From Streptomyces glomeratus (GTDB taxonomy: Bacteria > Actinomycetota > Actinomycetes > Streptomycetales > Streptomycetaceae): a stretch of DNA of 64,000 bases. The notes beneath the pieces are model-generated. The model had not been told where the DNA came from. It was given only the letters and a program-made list of their open reading frames with translations, and made no database searches. A program made the position numbers and the translations under genes. Of this stretch, positions 15,996 through 23,777 are shown in pieces. Numbering within the stretch: position 1 is the first letter of the stretch; each line of letters starts with the position of its first letter. The stretch lies in the NCBI RefSeq assembly GCF_021462825.1, contig NZ_JAKEEB010000003.1, forward strand, positions 310,001 through 374,000, written 5' to 3'.

Positions 15996-16927
15996 GCAAC
16001 TGGAAGAAGGCAACACCCTGGGTGCTGCCGTCCATCCTCACCAGCATTGCCGTGGCCTGGGCCATCGACGCTATCGGCGGCATCCTCGCCAACCAGGCCG
16101 CGGCCCCGTTCGCGTACAGCGTCGCCGCCCTGTATGACGCCGTCTGGCTGTACGCCCTCGCGCAGGAGACCGCGCACCGCCGGCAGGGCTCCAAGGCCAC
16201 TCTGCCGAAGGTGATCGGCTGGGTGTTCCTGCCGTTGACCGTGGCCGTGCTGGCCGCCCGCGGGCTGCTCGCCGGTGACGTCCTGGCCGCCGCGGTCGGC
16301 GCGCTGATCCCCGTCCTGGCCAAGGTGACGCTGGTGATGGCCATCGACCGGGACCGCACCCGGATCAGTGCCCGCGCGCAGGCCGCCATCGACCGGACCC
16401 GCGCCGCAACCCGTGACCGTATCGCCGTCTCGCGGGCTGTGGCCGCGACACGGGCCGACGAGACGAAGGCCGCGGCGGAGATCCTGAAGGCGACGCGGGA
16501 GGCGGAAGCGGAGGCGGTCACCGTCACCCACGACGCCTACGAGCGGTACGCCGAGGTGATCGAGCAGCACCCCCTGCCGGAGCCTGCTGGGGAGCTGCCT
16601 GGCCTGGTCTCTGACAGCGACCTGGAGGCCCTGCTGTCCGGGGGTGTGCCGGGGGCTGTTCCTGCACTTGGCACGGGGGGTTCCGACCTGTCCGGCACGC
16701 CGTCCGGCACGGGTGGCGGCACGGCCGCGAAGGCTGCGAACGACCAGGCGGTGGCGCTGCTCGCCGCGCAGCTGTACGCGACCAACCCGCCGCCGTCGAA
16801 GCGGAAGTTCAGGGAGGCCATGCGCGCCGAGATGAACGCCCGCCAGCTGACCGGGTCGTGGGAGACCATCGACGCCCTGTACGACCGGGAGAAGGCCCTC
16901 GCTGGCCCGGGCGGGGGGCAGCCGTGA
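15992..16927 (+). CDS. Spd-like membrane protein of the transfer operon
   Basis: A 311-residue protein with about four membrane segments in the first 120 residues (WVLPSILTSIAVAWAIDAIG, ...AAPFAYSVAALYDAVWLYAL, VIGWVFLPLTVAVLAARGLL, ...GALIPVLAKVTLVMAI). A long Arg/Ala-rich helix (about 120-200) and a Gly/Pro-rich, DNA-binding-like tail follow. This matches the SpdB-type spread proteins that act with TraB in intramycelial plasmid transfer in Streptomyces. AAGGAG precedes the ATG. It lies upstream of a second small membrane protein and the translocase, as expected for a spread operon. DUF2637-type naming would also fit. Confidence 0.7.
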   Translation: MSNWKKATPWVLPSILTSIAVAWAIDAIGGILANQAAAPFAYSVAALYDAVWLYALAQETAHRRQGSKATLPKVIGWVFLPLTVAVLAARGLLAGDVLAAAVGALIPVLAKVTLVMAIDRDRTRISARAQAAIDRTRAATRDRIAVSRAVAATRADETKAAAEILKATREAEAEAVTVTHDAYERYAEVIEQHPLPEPAGELPGLVSDSDLEALLSGGVPGAVPALGTGGSDLSGTPSGTGGGTAAKAANDQAVALLAAQLYATNPPPSKRKFREAMRAEMNARQLTGSWETIDALYDREKALAGPGGGQP

Positions 16928-17226
16928 GCGCCATCGAGAAGGCCGCCCGGGAGGCGGTCGAGGCCGCCGACAACACGGAGCTGACCCGTCAGATCGTGGC
17001 CATCCTCGCCGCGCAGCAGCTCCTCAACCAGCAGCAGCCGCAGCAGCCGGCCGCCCCGGCGCAGCGGTTCGACGCGAAGAAGTGGGTCGTCATCGGGGGC
17101 GTGGTCGTCTCCGTCGGCCTGGTCGGCGCCCTGTTCGCCGTGGCCATCGCCGTCGGCGCCGTCTGCGCCACCGCTTGCCTGCTCATCCTGCGCTCCATGT
17201 GGCGCGACTTCCAGAAAGGGAACTGA
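16924..17226 (+). CDS. Small Spd-like membrane protein
   Basis: A 100-residue protein with a helical N-terminus, a Q-rich linker (QQLLNQQQPQQPAAPAQ) and a single long hydrophobic stretch (VVIGGVVVSVGLVGALFAVAIAVGAVCATACLLIL) that may form two short helices. GTG overlaps the preceding stop. Position beside the Spd-like gene and upstream of the translocase suggests a role in plasmid spread; that is inference. Confidence 0.65.
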   Translation: MSAIEKAAREAVEAADNTELTRQIVAILAAQQLLNQQQPQQPAAPAQRFDAKKWVVIGGVVVSVGLVGALFAVAIAVGAVCATACLLILRSMWRDFQKGN

Positions 17227-17229
17227 CCC

Positions 17230-17385
17230 ATGTCCAGTAGCCACCAGGTCACCGTCATGTCCTGCCGGGGCGGCCGCAAGTACGAGTACCGGTGCTCCTG
17301 CGGCGCCAAGGGCTGGCAGGTCGACAGCTCCTACCAGGCGCAGCGGCAGGGCGAGGACCACAAGGCGAAGAAGGAGCGTGGCTGA
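17230..17385 (+). CDS. Small cysteine-containing protein (51 aa)
   Basis: The ATG at 17230 is 3 bp after the previous stop and opens 51 codons reading MSSSHQVTVMSC..YEYRCSCGAKGW. The three cysteines (one in MSCRGG, two in CSC) and aromatic spacing suggest half of a zinc ribbon. It is followed 1 bp later by the next gene. Confidence 0.55.
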   Translation: MSSSHQVTVMSCRGGRKYEYRCSCGAKGWQVDSSYQAQRQGEDHKAKKERG

Positions 17386-17386
17386 C

Positions 17387-17563
17387 ATGGCCGACGACAT
17401 CGAGTTCTCGGACTTCACCCTCGGCGAGAAGGCCCGTATCGGCGTCCTGATCGCCCGCGCCGCGAAGCGTGGCGCCGCCGGCCCCGACGTCGACATCAGC
17501 GACCTGACGCGCCGCATCGAGCGGATCGAGAACACGGCCCGGCGCCGCAAGCACGGCAAATAG
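17387..17563 (+). CDS. Small helical protein (58 aa)
   Basis: AAGGAG ten bases upstream supports the ATG at 17387. The 58-residue product begins ADDIEFSDFTLGEKARIGVLIARAA and ends in a basic tail (RRRKHGK). No family recognised. It is the last small gene before the translocase, from which it is separated by 86 bp. Confidence 0.6.
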   Translation: MADDIEFSDFTLGEKARIGVLIARAAKRGAAGPDVDISDLTRRIERIENTARRRKHGK

Positions 17564-17649
17564 CTACGCCCCGGGGGCGGCCCGCAACCGCCAAGAAGCC
17601 AGCCGCCCCCGGGCCCCGATCACCCATCGAGCAACCGGAGATCACCATC

Positions 17650-19848
17650 ATGACCGAATCCCTGATCGCGGCCGTCAACGGGCACGCCAAGCCGAAGGTC
17701 TCCCTGATCAAGTGGGAGGACGAGTTCGCCGCCGTCGACGCCCCGGTCGTCGAGGCAGTCGACCGCGCCGACAACCCGCTCGCCGACTGGCTCACCGTCC
17801 CCGACACCCCGGTCCTGCCCGCTTGGGCCCGGTCGGCGGCGTCCCTGAAGGCCAACACCGCGGCGCTCGGCCGGCTGTGCGTGTGGCACTGCCGCTACCA
17901 CGCTCTTCGGGTGCCGAAGTACGCGCTGCGCATGGCCTGGCTGGCCGTCAAGGGCTTTGGGCGGGCCGTGCGCGGGCTGTGGCCGACGCTGACCGCCCAC
18001 GACCGGAGCGCGGCCGTGAAGGCGCTGCGGGCGCAGGTGAGGCAGCAGCCCGAGGACGTCGACATGGCCGTCAGGTATGCGCTGCTGCACCGTGAGCGCA
18101 CCATGGCCCGCCGCTGGCGGTGGGGCGCCGCCGCGACCGCCGTCGCCGCGACCGCGGTCGGCTGGTACCTGGCGCCGCCGCTGCTGCAGGCCGCCATCGC
18201 CGCAGCCGTCACCGTGCCCCTGGCGTACCTCGGGCGGGGTGAAGACGCGCAGCTGCTCGACAACCCGACGCCGCCGCTGCGGGTCGACATGTCCGCCCAG
18301 CAGCTCAACGACGCCCTGCGCGCCGCGGGCCTGCTGAAGCAGGGCAAGGGCGACGACGAAGGACCGCGCATCACGTGCGTCATGGGCCCGGTACGCGACG
18401 GCCGCGGCTGGTCCGTCATCTTCGACCTGCCCAAGGGCGGCGGGAAGACGGCCGCTGACGTCCTCGCCAAGCGCACCACGATCGCCGCCGAGCTGGGCGT
18501 CGACGAGATCCAGGTCATCGCCTCCCGCGTCCGTGCGGCAGCCGGCGGCAACGCCGGGCGGGTGTCGATGTGGGTTGCCGACGACGACCCGTACCTGCTG
18601 GACGGGGAGCCGAAGAACAACACTCCGCTGCTGAAGGCGGAGACGTTCTCGATCTGGGACCCGATCCCGTTCGGCCGGGACGCCCGCGGGAACCGGATCA
18701 CCGTGCCGGTCATGTGGCAGTCCCTGTTCTTCGGCGGTCTGCCCCGGCGTGGCAAGACGTTCACGCAGCGGCTGATGACCGCGGCCGGGCTGCTGGACCC
18801 TTTCGTCAGGCACTACGTCGCCGACGGCAAGGGCGGCGCCGACTGGATGCCGATGAAGGCGGTCGCGCACCGGCTGGTCATGGGCGCCGAGGATGACGCC
18901 GTCGAGGCACTGAAGGCCATGCTGAAGGAGCTGCTGGCGGAGATGGAGCGCCGGTTCGTCCTGCTGCGCGGCCTGCCCGTCTCAGTGTGCCCCGAGGGCA
19001 AGCTCACGCCCGCGATCGTGGAGAAGTACAACCTGCCGGTCATCTTCGTGACCATCGATGAGCTGCAGGAGTACTTCACCGCGATGGAGAAGGACGACCG
19101 GGACCAGGTCATCAACGACCTCTGCAGGATCGCCCGCCGTGGCCCCGCCGCAGGGTTCGTCAGCAACTTCGCCTCCCAGCGCCCGGACGCCGACAGCGTG
19201 CCGACGAAGCTGCGGGAGATCATCACCCTGCGGTACTGCACGCAGGTCGTCGACCAGACCAGCTCTGACATGGTGCTGGGCAAGGGCAAGGCCGCCCAGG
19301 GCGCAGACGCGTCCGTACTGTCCGAGGAGCACAGGGGCACGGGTGTGCTGGTCACGGGCCCCGCGTCGTTCGTGACGGTGCTCGCCGACTTCCTGGACGG
19401 CACCGGGTTCACCGAGCTGTGCCAGCGCGGCCGTGCCCTCCGGGTGAAGCACGGGCAGCTCACCGGGGACGCGGTCGGCGACGTCACCGCGGCCGCCGAC
19501 TCCGCGGGCCTGACGATCGCCCCGGTGCTGTCCGACTGCCTCGACGTGATGCGGCACACCGACCGCATGCACACCGTCGACCTGCTCGACCGGCTCGTGA
19601 ACGTCGACGAGGACCGCTACGGCGACTGGGACGCCGAGCGCCTGGCCGCCGAACTCGAGGCCGCGGGCGTCGACCGCACCACGAAGCAGGTCAAGGTGAA
19701 CGGGAAGAACCTCGCCGGCTACCGCAGGAGCGACCTCGAGGCCGCCGTGCCCGCTGAACTCCTGCTCGCCGCACGCCGGGTAGAGGCCACCCCCTCTACG
19801 AACCCCGCTACGGAGACCCCTTCCGGCGAGATCACGGAGGGCGCCTGA
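17650..19848 (+). CDS. FtsK/SpoIIIE-type DNA translocase (TraB-like transfer protein)
   Basis: A 732-residue hexameric DNA pump candidate that would move the element as double-stranded DNA between mycelia. Two membrane segments lie near residues 155-195 (WRWGAAATAVAATAVGWYL, PLLQAAIAAAVTVPLAYL). Walker A is GGLPRRGKT near 361 and Walker B is VIFVTIDELQ near 464-473. A C-terminal region (about 640-705) contains VDLLDRLVNVDEDRYGDWDAERLAAEL and ends near YRRSDLEAAV, matching the winged-helix module that in TraB proteins reads 8-bp repeats. Such repeats (GTAGAGGG) begin in the 3' end of this gene. The protein lacks a relaxase partner, as expected for TraB systems. Confidence 0.9.
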   Translation: MTESLIAAVNGHAKPKVSLIKWEDEFAAVDAPVVEAVDRADNPLADWLTVPDTPVLPAWARSAASLKANTAALGRLCVWHCRYHALRVPKYALRMAWLAVKGFGRAVRGLWPTLTAHDRSAAVKALRAQVRQQPEDVDMAVRYALLHRERTMARRWRWGAAATAVAATAVGWYLAPPLLQAAIAAAVTVPLAYLGRGEDAQLLDNPTPPLRVDMSAQQLNDALRAAGLLKQGKGDDEGPRITCVMGPVRDGRGWSVIFDLPKGGGKTAADVLAKRTTIAAELGVDEIQVIASRVRAAAGGNAGRVSMWVADDDPYLLDGEPKNNTPLLKAETFSIWDPIPFGRDARGNRITVPVMWQSLFFGGLPRRGKTFTQRLMTAAGLLDPFVRHYVADGKGGADWMPMKAVAHRLVMGAEDDAVEALKAMLKELLAEMERRFVLLRGLPVSVCPEGKLTPAIVEKYNLPVIFVTIDELQEYFTAMEKDDRDQVINDLCRIARRGPAAGFVSNFASQRPDADSVPTKLREIITLRYCTQVVDQTSSDMVLGKGKAAQGADASVLSEEHRGTGVLVTGPASFVTVLADFLDGTGFTELCQRGRALRVKHGQLTGDAVGDVTAAADSAGLTIAPVLSDCLDVMRHTDRMHTVDLLDRLVNVDEDRYGDWDAERLAAELEAAGVDRTTKQVKVNGKNLAGYRRSDLEAAVPAELLLAARRVEATPSTNPATETPSGEITEGA

Positions 19849-19930
19849 TGTAGAGGGGGCCCGCTACCCGGGTAGTGACCTTGGTAGAGGGCCCCCACCT
19901 GCGAAGTAGTGCCCGTAGAGGGGTACAGGG
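19780..19930. repeat. GTAGAGGG repeats, candidate clt/TRS locus
   Basis: GTAGAGGG occurs at 19850, 19884 and 19915. GTAGAGG is also at 19780, inverted as CCTCTAC at 19793-19799, and the variant GTACAGGG is at 19923. Weaker GTAGTG copies lie at 19872 and 19906. Clustering at the 3' end of the translocase gene is where TraB-type proteins have their 8-bp recognition sites. Confidence 0.6.
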
Positions 19931-19966
19931 GCCCCCGTCCGCGCGTTCGGACGGGGGCCCCTTTTT
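19928..19966. terminator. Strong rho-independent terminator
   Basis: A perfect 14-bp stem (GGGGCCCCCGTCCG with CGGACGGGGGCCCC), loop CGCGTT and a T5 run on the + strand. It closes the left transfer operon and also separates it from the convergent phosphatase gene. Confidence 0.9.
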
Positions 19967-19976
19967 GCGTCCCTCC

Positions 19977-20474
19977 CTAGCTGACCGCGACTGCCTGATC
20001 CAGGCGCCTCCGCACGTCCTGCAGGAGCCCGCGGCAGGCCGGCTCCACCATGGCCAGGCAGTCAACGAACGCGGCCTGCCCGCCGGTGTACGGGTCCGGC
20101 ACGCCGAGCCCCGAACCGTCCGGCAGGGCCGGGTCGAAGGAGCGCAGCAGAGCCACCTCGCCCCCGCCGTGCCGGTCGACCATCCGCCGCAGGAACCGCT
20201 CATGCCCGACATCCAGAGCCACCAGCAGATCCCGCGTCCGCAACCAGCGCGGCCGCAGCTGGCGGGCCGTGTGGTCGCTCGGATACCCGGCAGCCTCCAG
20301 CACCGCGATCGCCCGCGTATCGGCCGTATAGCCCGCGAACATGCCCGCGGTGCCGCCACTGTCGACCGCCACCCGGCCGGCCAGGCCGGCACGCTCCACC
20401 AGCGCCCCGAACACCAGGGCAGCCATCGGCGAGCGGCAGATGTTCCCGGTACAGACGAAACACACGCGGTACAT
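19977..20474 (-). CDS. Low-molecular-weight protein-tyrosine phosphatase
   Basis: A 165-residue cytoplasmic phosphatase with the P-loop VCTGNICRSP (C8-x5-R14-S15) and the general-acid motif DPYTGG (D127), both in the positions expected for LMW-PTPases (usual length 150-170). GGGAG seven bases upstream fixes the ATG at 20474; the gene starts 27 bp after its neighbour's stop. It is third in a leftward operon after a terminase-like gene. Chromosomal LMW-PTPases in Streptomyces affect secondary metabolism and phosphotyrosine levels, so this is element cargo that could alter host signalling or defence. The cargo role is inference. Confidence 0.9.
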   Translation of the reverse strand: MYRVCFVCTGNICRSPMAALVFGALVERAGLAGRVAVDSGGTAGMFAGYTADTRAIAVLEAAGYPSDHTARQLRPRWLRTRDLLVALDVGHERFLRRMVDRHGGGEVALLRSFDPALPDGSGLGVPDPYTGGQAAFVDCLAMVEPACRGLLQDVRRRLDQAVAVS

Positions 20475-20501
20475 GATCAATCTCCCAAGGGGGCGGGGTC
20501 G

Positions 20502-20825
20502 TCAGCGGAGTTTGATGGGCCGTGACCGGTGCACGACCGTGGCCCGGTTCACCCTGGGGAGAGCATCCGGCGCAGGCTCAGGCTGCGCTGCTGTGATCAG
20601 GTCGGGCGTCGGCGGGGTGACCTGCTCGGGCAGGGCGCGCTCAGCAACGCCCCGGACGGTGGCCCACTCCCGGCGAGCCTCCCGCCAGTCGAACAGGCCC
20701 AAGTACCAGCAGCTGTACCAGGGCGCCGGATCATCCGGGTCAGGCTCCGGCCGCCAGTCCCGCCAGTCGTACCGGACCAGGTGAGCCGGCAGGCCACCAC
20801 CGGAGCCCGCGACGCGCCGCCTCAC
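20502..20825 (-). CDS. Hypothetical element protein with Trp-rich core
   Basis: The GTG at 20825 overlaps the preceding stop (GTGA) and the frame runs 107 residues. The core is aromatic and acidic (LVRYDWRDWRPEPDPDDPAPWYSCWYLGLFDWREARREW), followed by a Pro-rich tail. No family was recognised. Coupling to the terminase-like gene suggests a shared function. Confidence 0.6.
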   Translation of the reverse strand: MRRRVAGSGGGLPAHLVRYDWRDWRPEPDPDDPAPWYSCWYLGLFDWREARREWATVRGVAERALPEQVTPPTPDLITAAQPEPAPDALPRVNRATVVHRSRPIKLR

Positions 20826-21208
20826 GAGACGGCCCGCACACCGTAGGAGCCGCGGGCGCCGCCACGGCGCTGCGGCCGGCCGTCCTCCTCGCCCGACGGC
20901 ATCCTCAGCGACGCCAACAGCCGGGCCAGCACCAGCGACTGCTGCCGGTGCTCCGTGATGACCGGGTTCGTCACCTCCTCGCCCTTGGCGTTCCGCACCG
21001 TCAGCCGGCCGCGGCCCGCCTCGAGGGACAACCGGTCGAGCAGGTCCGCCGTGCGGCAGGCCTGCAGCAGCAGCAGCTGCTCGTGCACGTCCAGGTCGAA
21101 CCCGTCGGCCACTGACTCCCACAGCCGGGTGCCCGACTCGTCCAGGCCATCCGGCACGGGCGTTACGGATACAGCGTCCTGACCTGCGGCAACGTTCAGA
21201 TGGGTCAT
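20822..21208 (-). CDS. P27-type terminase small subunit-like protein
   Basis: A 128-residue protein whose central part (LLLLQACRTADLLDRLSLEAG, NPVITEHRQQSLVLARLLASLRMP, RGGARGSYG) follows the pattern of the phage P27 family terminase small subunit, which recognises phage DNA for packaging. No large subunit is present. AGGAGG seven bases before the ATG fixes the start. A TGACG...CGTCA inverted repeat lies at 21228-21244 in its promoter. It may be a phage relic or a DNA-binding protein co-opted by the element. Confidence 0.6.
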   Translation of the reverse strand: MTHLNVAAGQDAVSVTPVPDGLDESGTRLWESVADGFDLDVHEQLLLLQACRTADLLDRLSLEAGRGRLTVRNAKGEEVTNPVITEHRQQSLVLARLLASLRMPSGEEDGRPQRRGGARGSYGVRAVS

Positions 21209-21701
21209 GGTCGGTACCTCCTAGCGTTCTGACGGAGCGTCAGCGTATTGGGTAAACCCGCAGGTCAGCGGGGGCATGGGAGCGTTTCAGGGGTCAGCCA
21301 CAGTCAGGGGCTATACCTGCCCGATCTGGCCAGGGGCCGGGGAGGGGCTGGGCCCCCAGGGTGTTCCCGCAGGTTAGAGGCATGATCACGATCGTTCGTG
21401 CAGGTAGAGAGCCTGCGTCGTTGCCCTTGCTCTCGGTTCGCCCTCGTTGATCGTTTGGGTTCGCTTCAACGCTTTGTGATCTTGTTCTGTTGTTCGCTGC
21501 TGAAGATCGATCCGAACTCGTCTGGTGCTGTGTGCTGTGCCTGTGGCCTGTGCCCTGCCCACACCCAGTGGAGGGCGGTCGGGTGGGGGCAGGGCCAGGC
21601 GGTCGGCGCTGGTGCGGTCGAGAGGTAGCCGGCTGCCGCACCATGGGTCCGATGCCTGTCATGCCCTGCAGGATCGGTGCCGTTGACGCCGAGATCATGG
21701 G
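21209..21701. other. Long noncoding region inside the element
   Basis: About 490 bp without a convincing gene. It carries three copies of GCAGGTYAG-type sequence (near 21260, 21370, 21400), TGATCACGATCG, an AT-rich, T-skewed stretch at about 21430-21520 and the inverted repeat CGTTGA...TCAACG. These features suit a promoter region, an RNA gene or a replication origin. An open frame on the minus strand here (21294-21698) is Pro/Thr/Ser-rich without a ribosome site and was not accepted. Confidence 0.4.
21228..21244. promoter_or_regulatory. Inverted repeat before the terminase-like operon
   Basis: CTGACGGAGCGTCAG (21229-21243) has perfect 6-bp arms and lies 20 bp before the ATG at 21208. It resembles the chromosomal sites at 986, 12327 and 36717, and may be an operator. 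Confidence 0.45.
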
Positions 21702-22529
21702 TTATGCCGTCTCCGCGAGGTGCTGCCTGACTGCTGCCTCTGCCCCTGAGCGGCTGAGGGCCGACCGCATGGCGTGCCCCGCGTCCCGCCACCGCTCCAC
21801 CTGGGCAGCGCGCTGCCTGACCTCACCTGGTGTGGCTAGCGACAGGCTCAACTCCTGCTGCCTGACGAGGTACACCCAGCGTGCGACCGGCTGCTGCTTC
21901 AGCTCCCGCCACTGTGCGATGGCAGGTGAGAGCCTCTTCCAGTCGCCGGTCAGCACCTGCTCGACGGTCGGCTCGGGCAGTGCGGCCACGGCGAACAGGG
22001 CGTTGTCCCGTCCTCCGTCTCCACCTGCCACCTTGACCATGTCGGCCCTGTCGGAGATGAGCTGTTCCAGCTGGACGGCTGCGCCTTCCGCTTTGGTGTA
22101 CGCGGCCGTGTGAGCGGCGTTGTTCCAGTCCATCCGGCGGGGGTCGATCCGGTCGAGGGCGTCGGGCAGCCTGGCGGCGGCCTTCTGCACGACGCCGACG
22201 AGGGCGGCGTACTCCTTCTGCAGGCCGTCGATCCACGCGGGGATGGCGGCGCGGACGGCCTGCACGTACCGGTGGTCGGCTTCTTCGTGGAACCGGTTCG
22301 CCGCCCGGCGGGTGACGTCGAGGAGCTGGAGCTCGGCTGCGTGGTCGCGGATGACCTGCTGCACGCTGGCCGCATCCTCGGGCAGGGCAGGCCGCTCCGG
22401 GTCGGGCCGGCGGGCCGTGTCGGCAACGGCGGCCTGGACGGCGGCGGCTTCCCGTACCGCGTCGGGTACGGGCAGCTTGCGCCGCTCGGCGGCCGTGACC
22501 GCCTTGATGGCGTCGGCAACGTTGCTCAC
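21702..22529 (-). CDS. Helical hypothetical protein (275 aa)
   Basis: A 275-residue soluble protein rich in Ala, Arg and Glu, predicted almost wholly helical, with a segment VQQVIRDHAAELQLLDVTRRAANRFHEEADHRYV and repeated coiled-coil-like heptads. The GTG at 22529 overlaps the stop of the preceding gene. It is the last gene of the long leftward operon. Its neighbours look phage-related, so a virion or morphogenesis origin is possible; no direct motif supports this. Confidence 0.65.
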   Translation of the reverse strand: MSNVADAIKAVTAAERRKLPVPDAVREAAAVQAAVADTARRPDPERPALPEDAASVQQVIRDHAAELQLLDVTRRAANRFHEEADHRYVQAVRAAIPAWIDGLQKEYAALVGVVQKAAARLPDALDRIDPRRMDWNNAAHTAAYTKAEGAAVQLEQLISDRADMVKVAGGDGGRDNALFAVAALPEPTVEQVLTGDWKRLSPAIAQWRELKQQPVARWVYLVRQQELSLSLATPGEVRQRAAQVERWRDAGHAMRSALSRSGAEAAVRQHLAETA

Positions 22530-23134
22530 GCGGCATCACCACCGACGGGGAGCGGGCTGCCGGGCTCGTCGAGGCTCTGCTCGGCGTAGCCGAGGACCTG
22601 GGCCATGTTGGCGTTGCCGAGGATGGACGGCAGCGGGGCGACGTGGGCGAAGCTGTGGTGCACGCTCCAGTCGCTGCCGCTGGTCTGGGGCAGGCTGTTG
22701 TATTCCTCGGCGGCCTCGCGGAAGCCGGGGCGGGTGTCGGCGTAGGTGCCGAGGACGTCGCTCCAGCCCCATTCGTTGGCGCGCTGGGCGATGGCCTGCG
22801 CCATGGTGGTGTCGCCCTCGCGGAGCGCGGTCTGCAGCTGCTCGGCGGCCAGGCGCGGGTTGTCGAGCTTGGCGGCCCGGTCGTTGGCGTCACGGCGGGC
22901 GATGACGGTCTGCGCGTCGGCGACGTTGTCGCGTCCGAACATCTTCCGCTGGAGGGCCTCGCGGCGGCCCTCGATGGCGTCGACCTCCTGCTGCCTCAGC
23001 TTGTCCATGGCGCCCTGCGCTTCGGTGTACGCCTTGGCGGCCATGACCTTCTTGGCGTGGTCGCTGTAGGTGCGGCTGGCCTGGATGCGGGACAGCTTGG
23101 CGTTGTACGCGGCGATGATCTGGTCGCGGGTCAT
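22526..23134 (-). CDS. Coiled-coil hypothetical protein (202 aa)
   Basis: A 202-residue protein with an N-terminal coiled coil (IAAYNAKLSRIQASRTYSDHAKKVMAAKAY..QEVDAIEGRREALQRKM) and a C-terminal part with Trp-containing helices (ANEWGWSDVLGTYAD, GSDWSVHHSFAH). AAGGAG seven bases upstream supports the ATG at 23134. It overlaps both neighbours by 4 bp. Similar proteins occur in phage structural regions, from memory; function unassigned. Confidence 0.65.
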   Translation of the reverse strand: MTRDQIIAAYNAKLSRIQASRTYSDHAKKVMAAKAYTEAQGAMDKLRQQEVDAIEGRREALQRKMFGRDNVADAQTVIARRDANDRAAKLDNPRLAAEQLQTALREGDTTMAQAIAQRANEWGWSDVLGTYADTRPGFREAAEEYNSLPQTSGSDWSVHHSFAHVAPLPSILGNANMAQVLGYAEQSLDEPGSPLPVGGDAA

Positions 23135-23775
23135 CGGGGGTTCTCCTTGTGCTCGGTGATGGTGAGTCCGTGGGTGTCGATGACGTACTGGTCCCAGCGT
23201 TCGATCCGGCACAGCACGTGATCGGGTGGCGCGGTCGTGGTCCAGACGGTGCTGCGGGGGCGGCCGTACTGCCGGCCGCTGGCCCATCGGGCGGCGATGT
23301 GGGGGCTGGCGGTCCATGACCAGTCGTCGCGGCGTTCGCGGATGGCGCCGCGGTAGACGCGGATGGCGCGGGTGGGGGGTGTGGCGGGCTCGCCCTGCTC
23401 GTGGCTGATGAGCCCGGGGCCGGCGCTGCCGTAGCGGACGTGGGTGTATCCGGCCGCGCGGAACAGCTGCCGCCACTGGTCGTGGGTGAGCCAGTAGTCG
23501 GGGATGTCGCTGGTCTGCCAGATGGAGCCGATGTGTTTCCGCAGGGTCCGGGTTCTGATCTTGTTCTGTGTCCAGCAGTCCCACAGGAGCTGCGGGGCGC
23601 GGGCGTCGCCGACGCCTGCCCGCCAGCGGGCGAAGGCTGCCTCTGTCGCGGTGTGGGTGGCGCGTATTTCGGCGTCGATGACGGCGGCGAGGCGTTCGGT
23701 TCCGGGGATGGGCTTGCGGAGTTCGTCGGGGTCGCGGCCTGCCGGTAGGGGGTAGAGGTGCTTGGGTTTCGGCAT
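23131..23775 (-). CDS. ADP-ribosyltransferase-fold-like protein
   Basis: A 214-residue protein. The C-terminal 75 residues contain IRVYRGAIRERRDDWSWTASPHIAARWA, then VYT-like strands (STVWTTTAPPDHVLCRI) and ERWDQYVIDTH. This order (Arg after a strand, an S-x-T motif, then an acidic residue before a valine strand) is that of arginine-type ADP-ribosyltransferases. The third motif reads WDQY, lacking the classical ExE, so activity is doubtful. The N-terminal 100 residues are helical and Trp-rich. Genes on both sides overlap or abut. Phage head-associated ARTs and toxin ARTs share this fold; which applies is unknown. Confidence 0.5.
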   Translation of the reverse strand: MPKPKHLYPLPAGRDPDELRKPIPGTERLAAVIDAEIRATHTATEAAFARWRAGVGDARAPQLLWDCWTQNKIRTRTLRKHIGSIWQTSDIPDYWLTHDQWRQLFRAAGYTHVRYGSAGPGLISHEQGEPATPPTRAIRVYRGAIRERRDDWSWTASPHIAARWASGRQYGRPRSTVWTTTAPPDHVLCRIERWDQYVIDTHGLTITEHKENPR

Positions 23776-23777
23776 GG

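Noticed and set aside
17650..19848. Chromosomal FtsK/SpoIIIE division protein
   Set aside because: Single short motor, wrong membrane layout, context of Spd-like genes and clustered octamers fit a transfer protein.
21294..21698. 134-codon frame on the minus strand in the element gap
   Set aside because: No ribosome site, Ser/Thr/Pro-rich composition and no coupling to neighbours.
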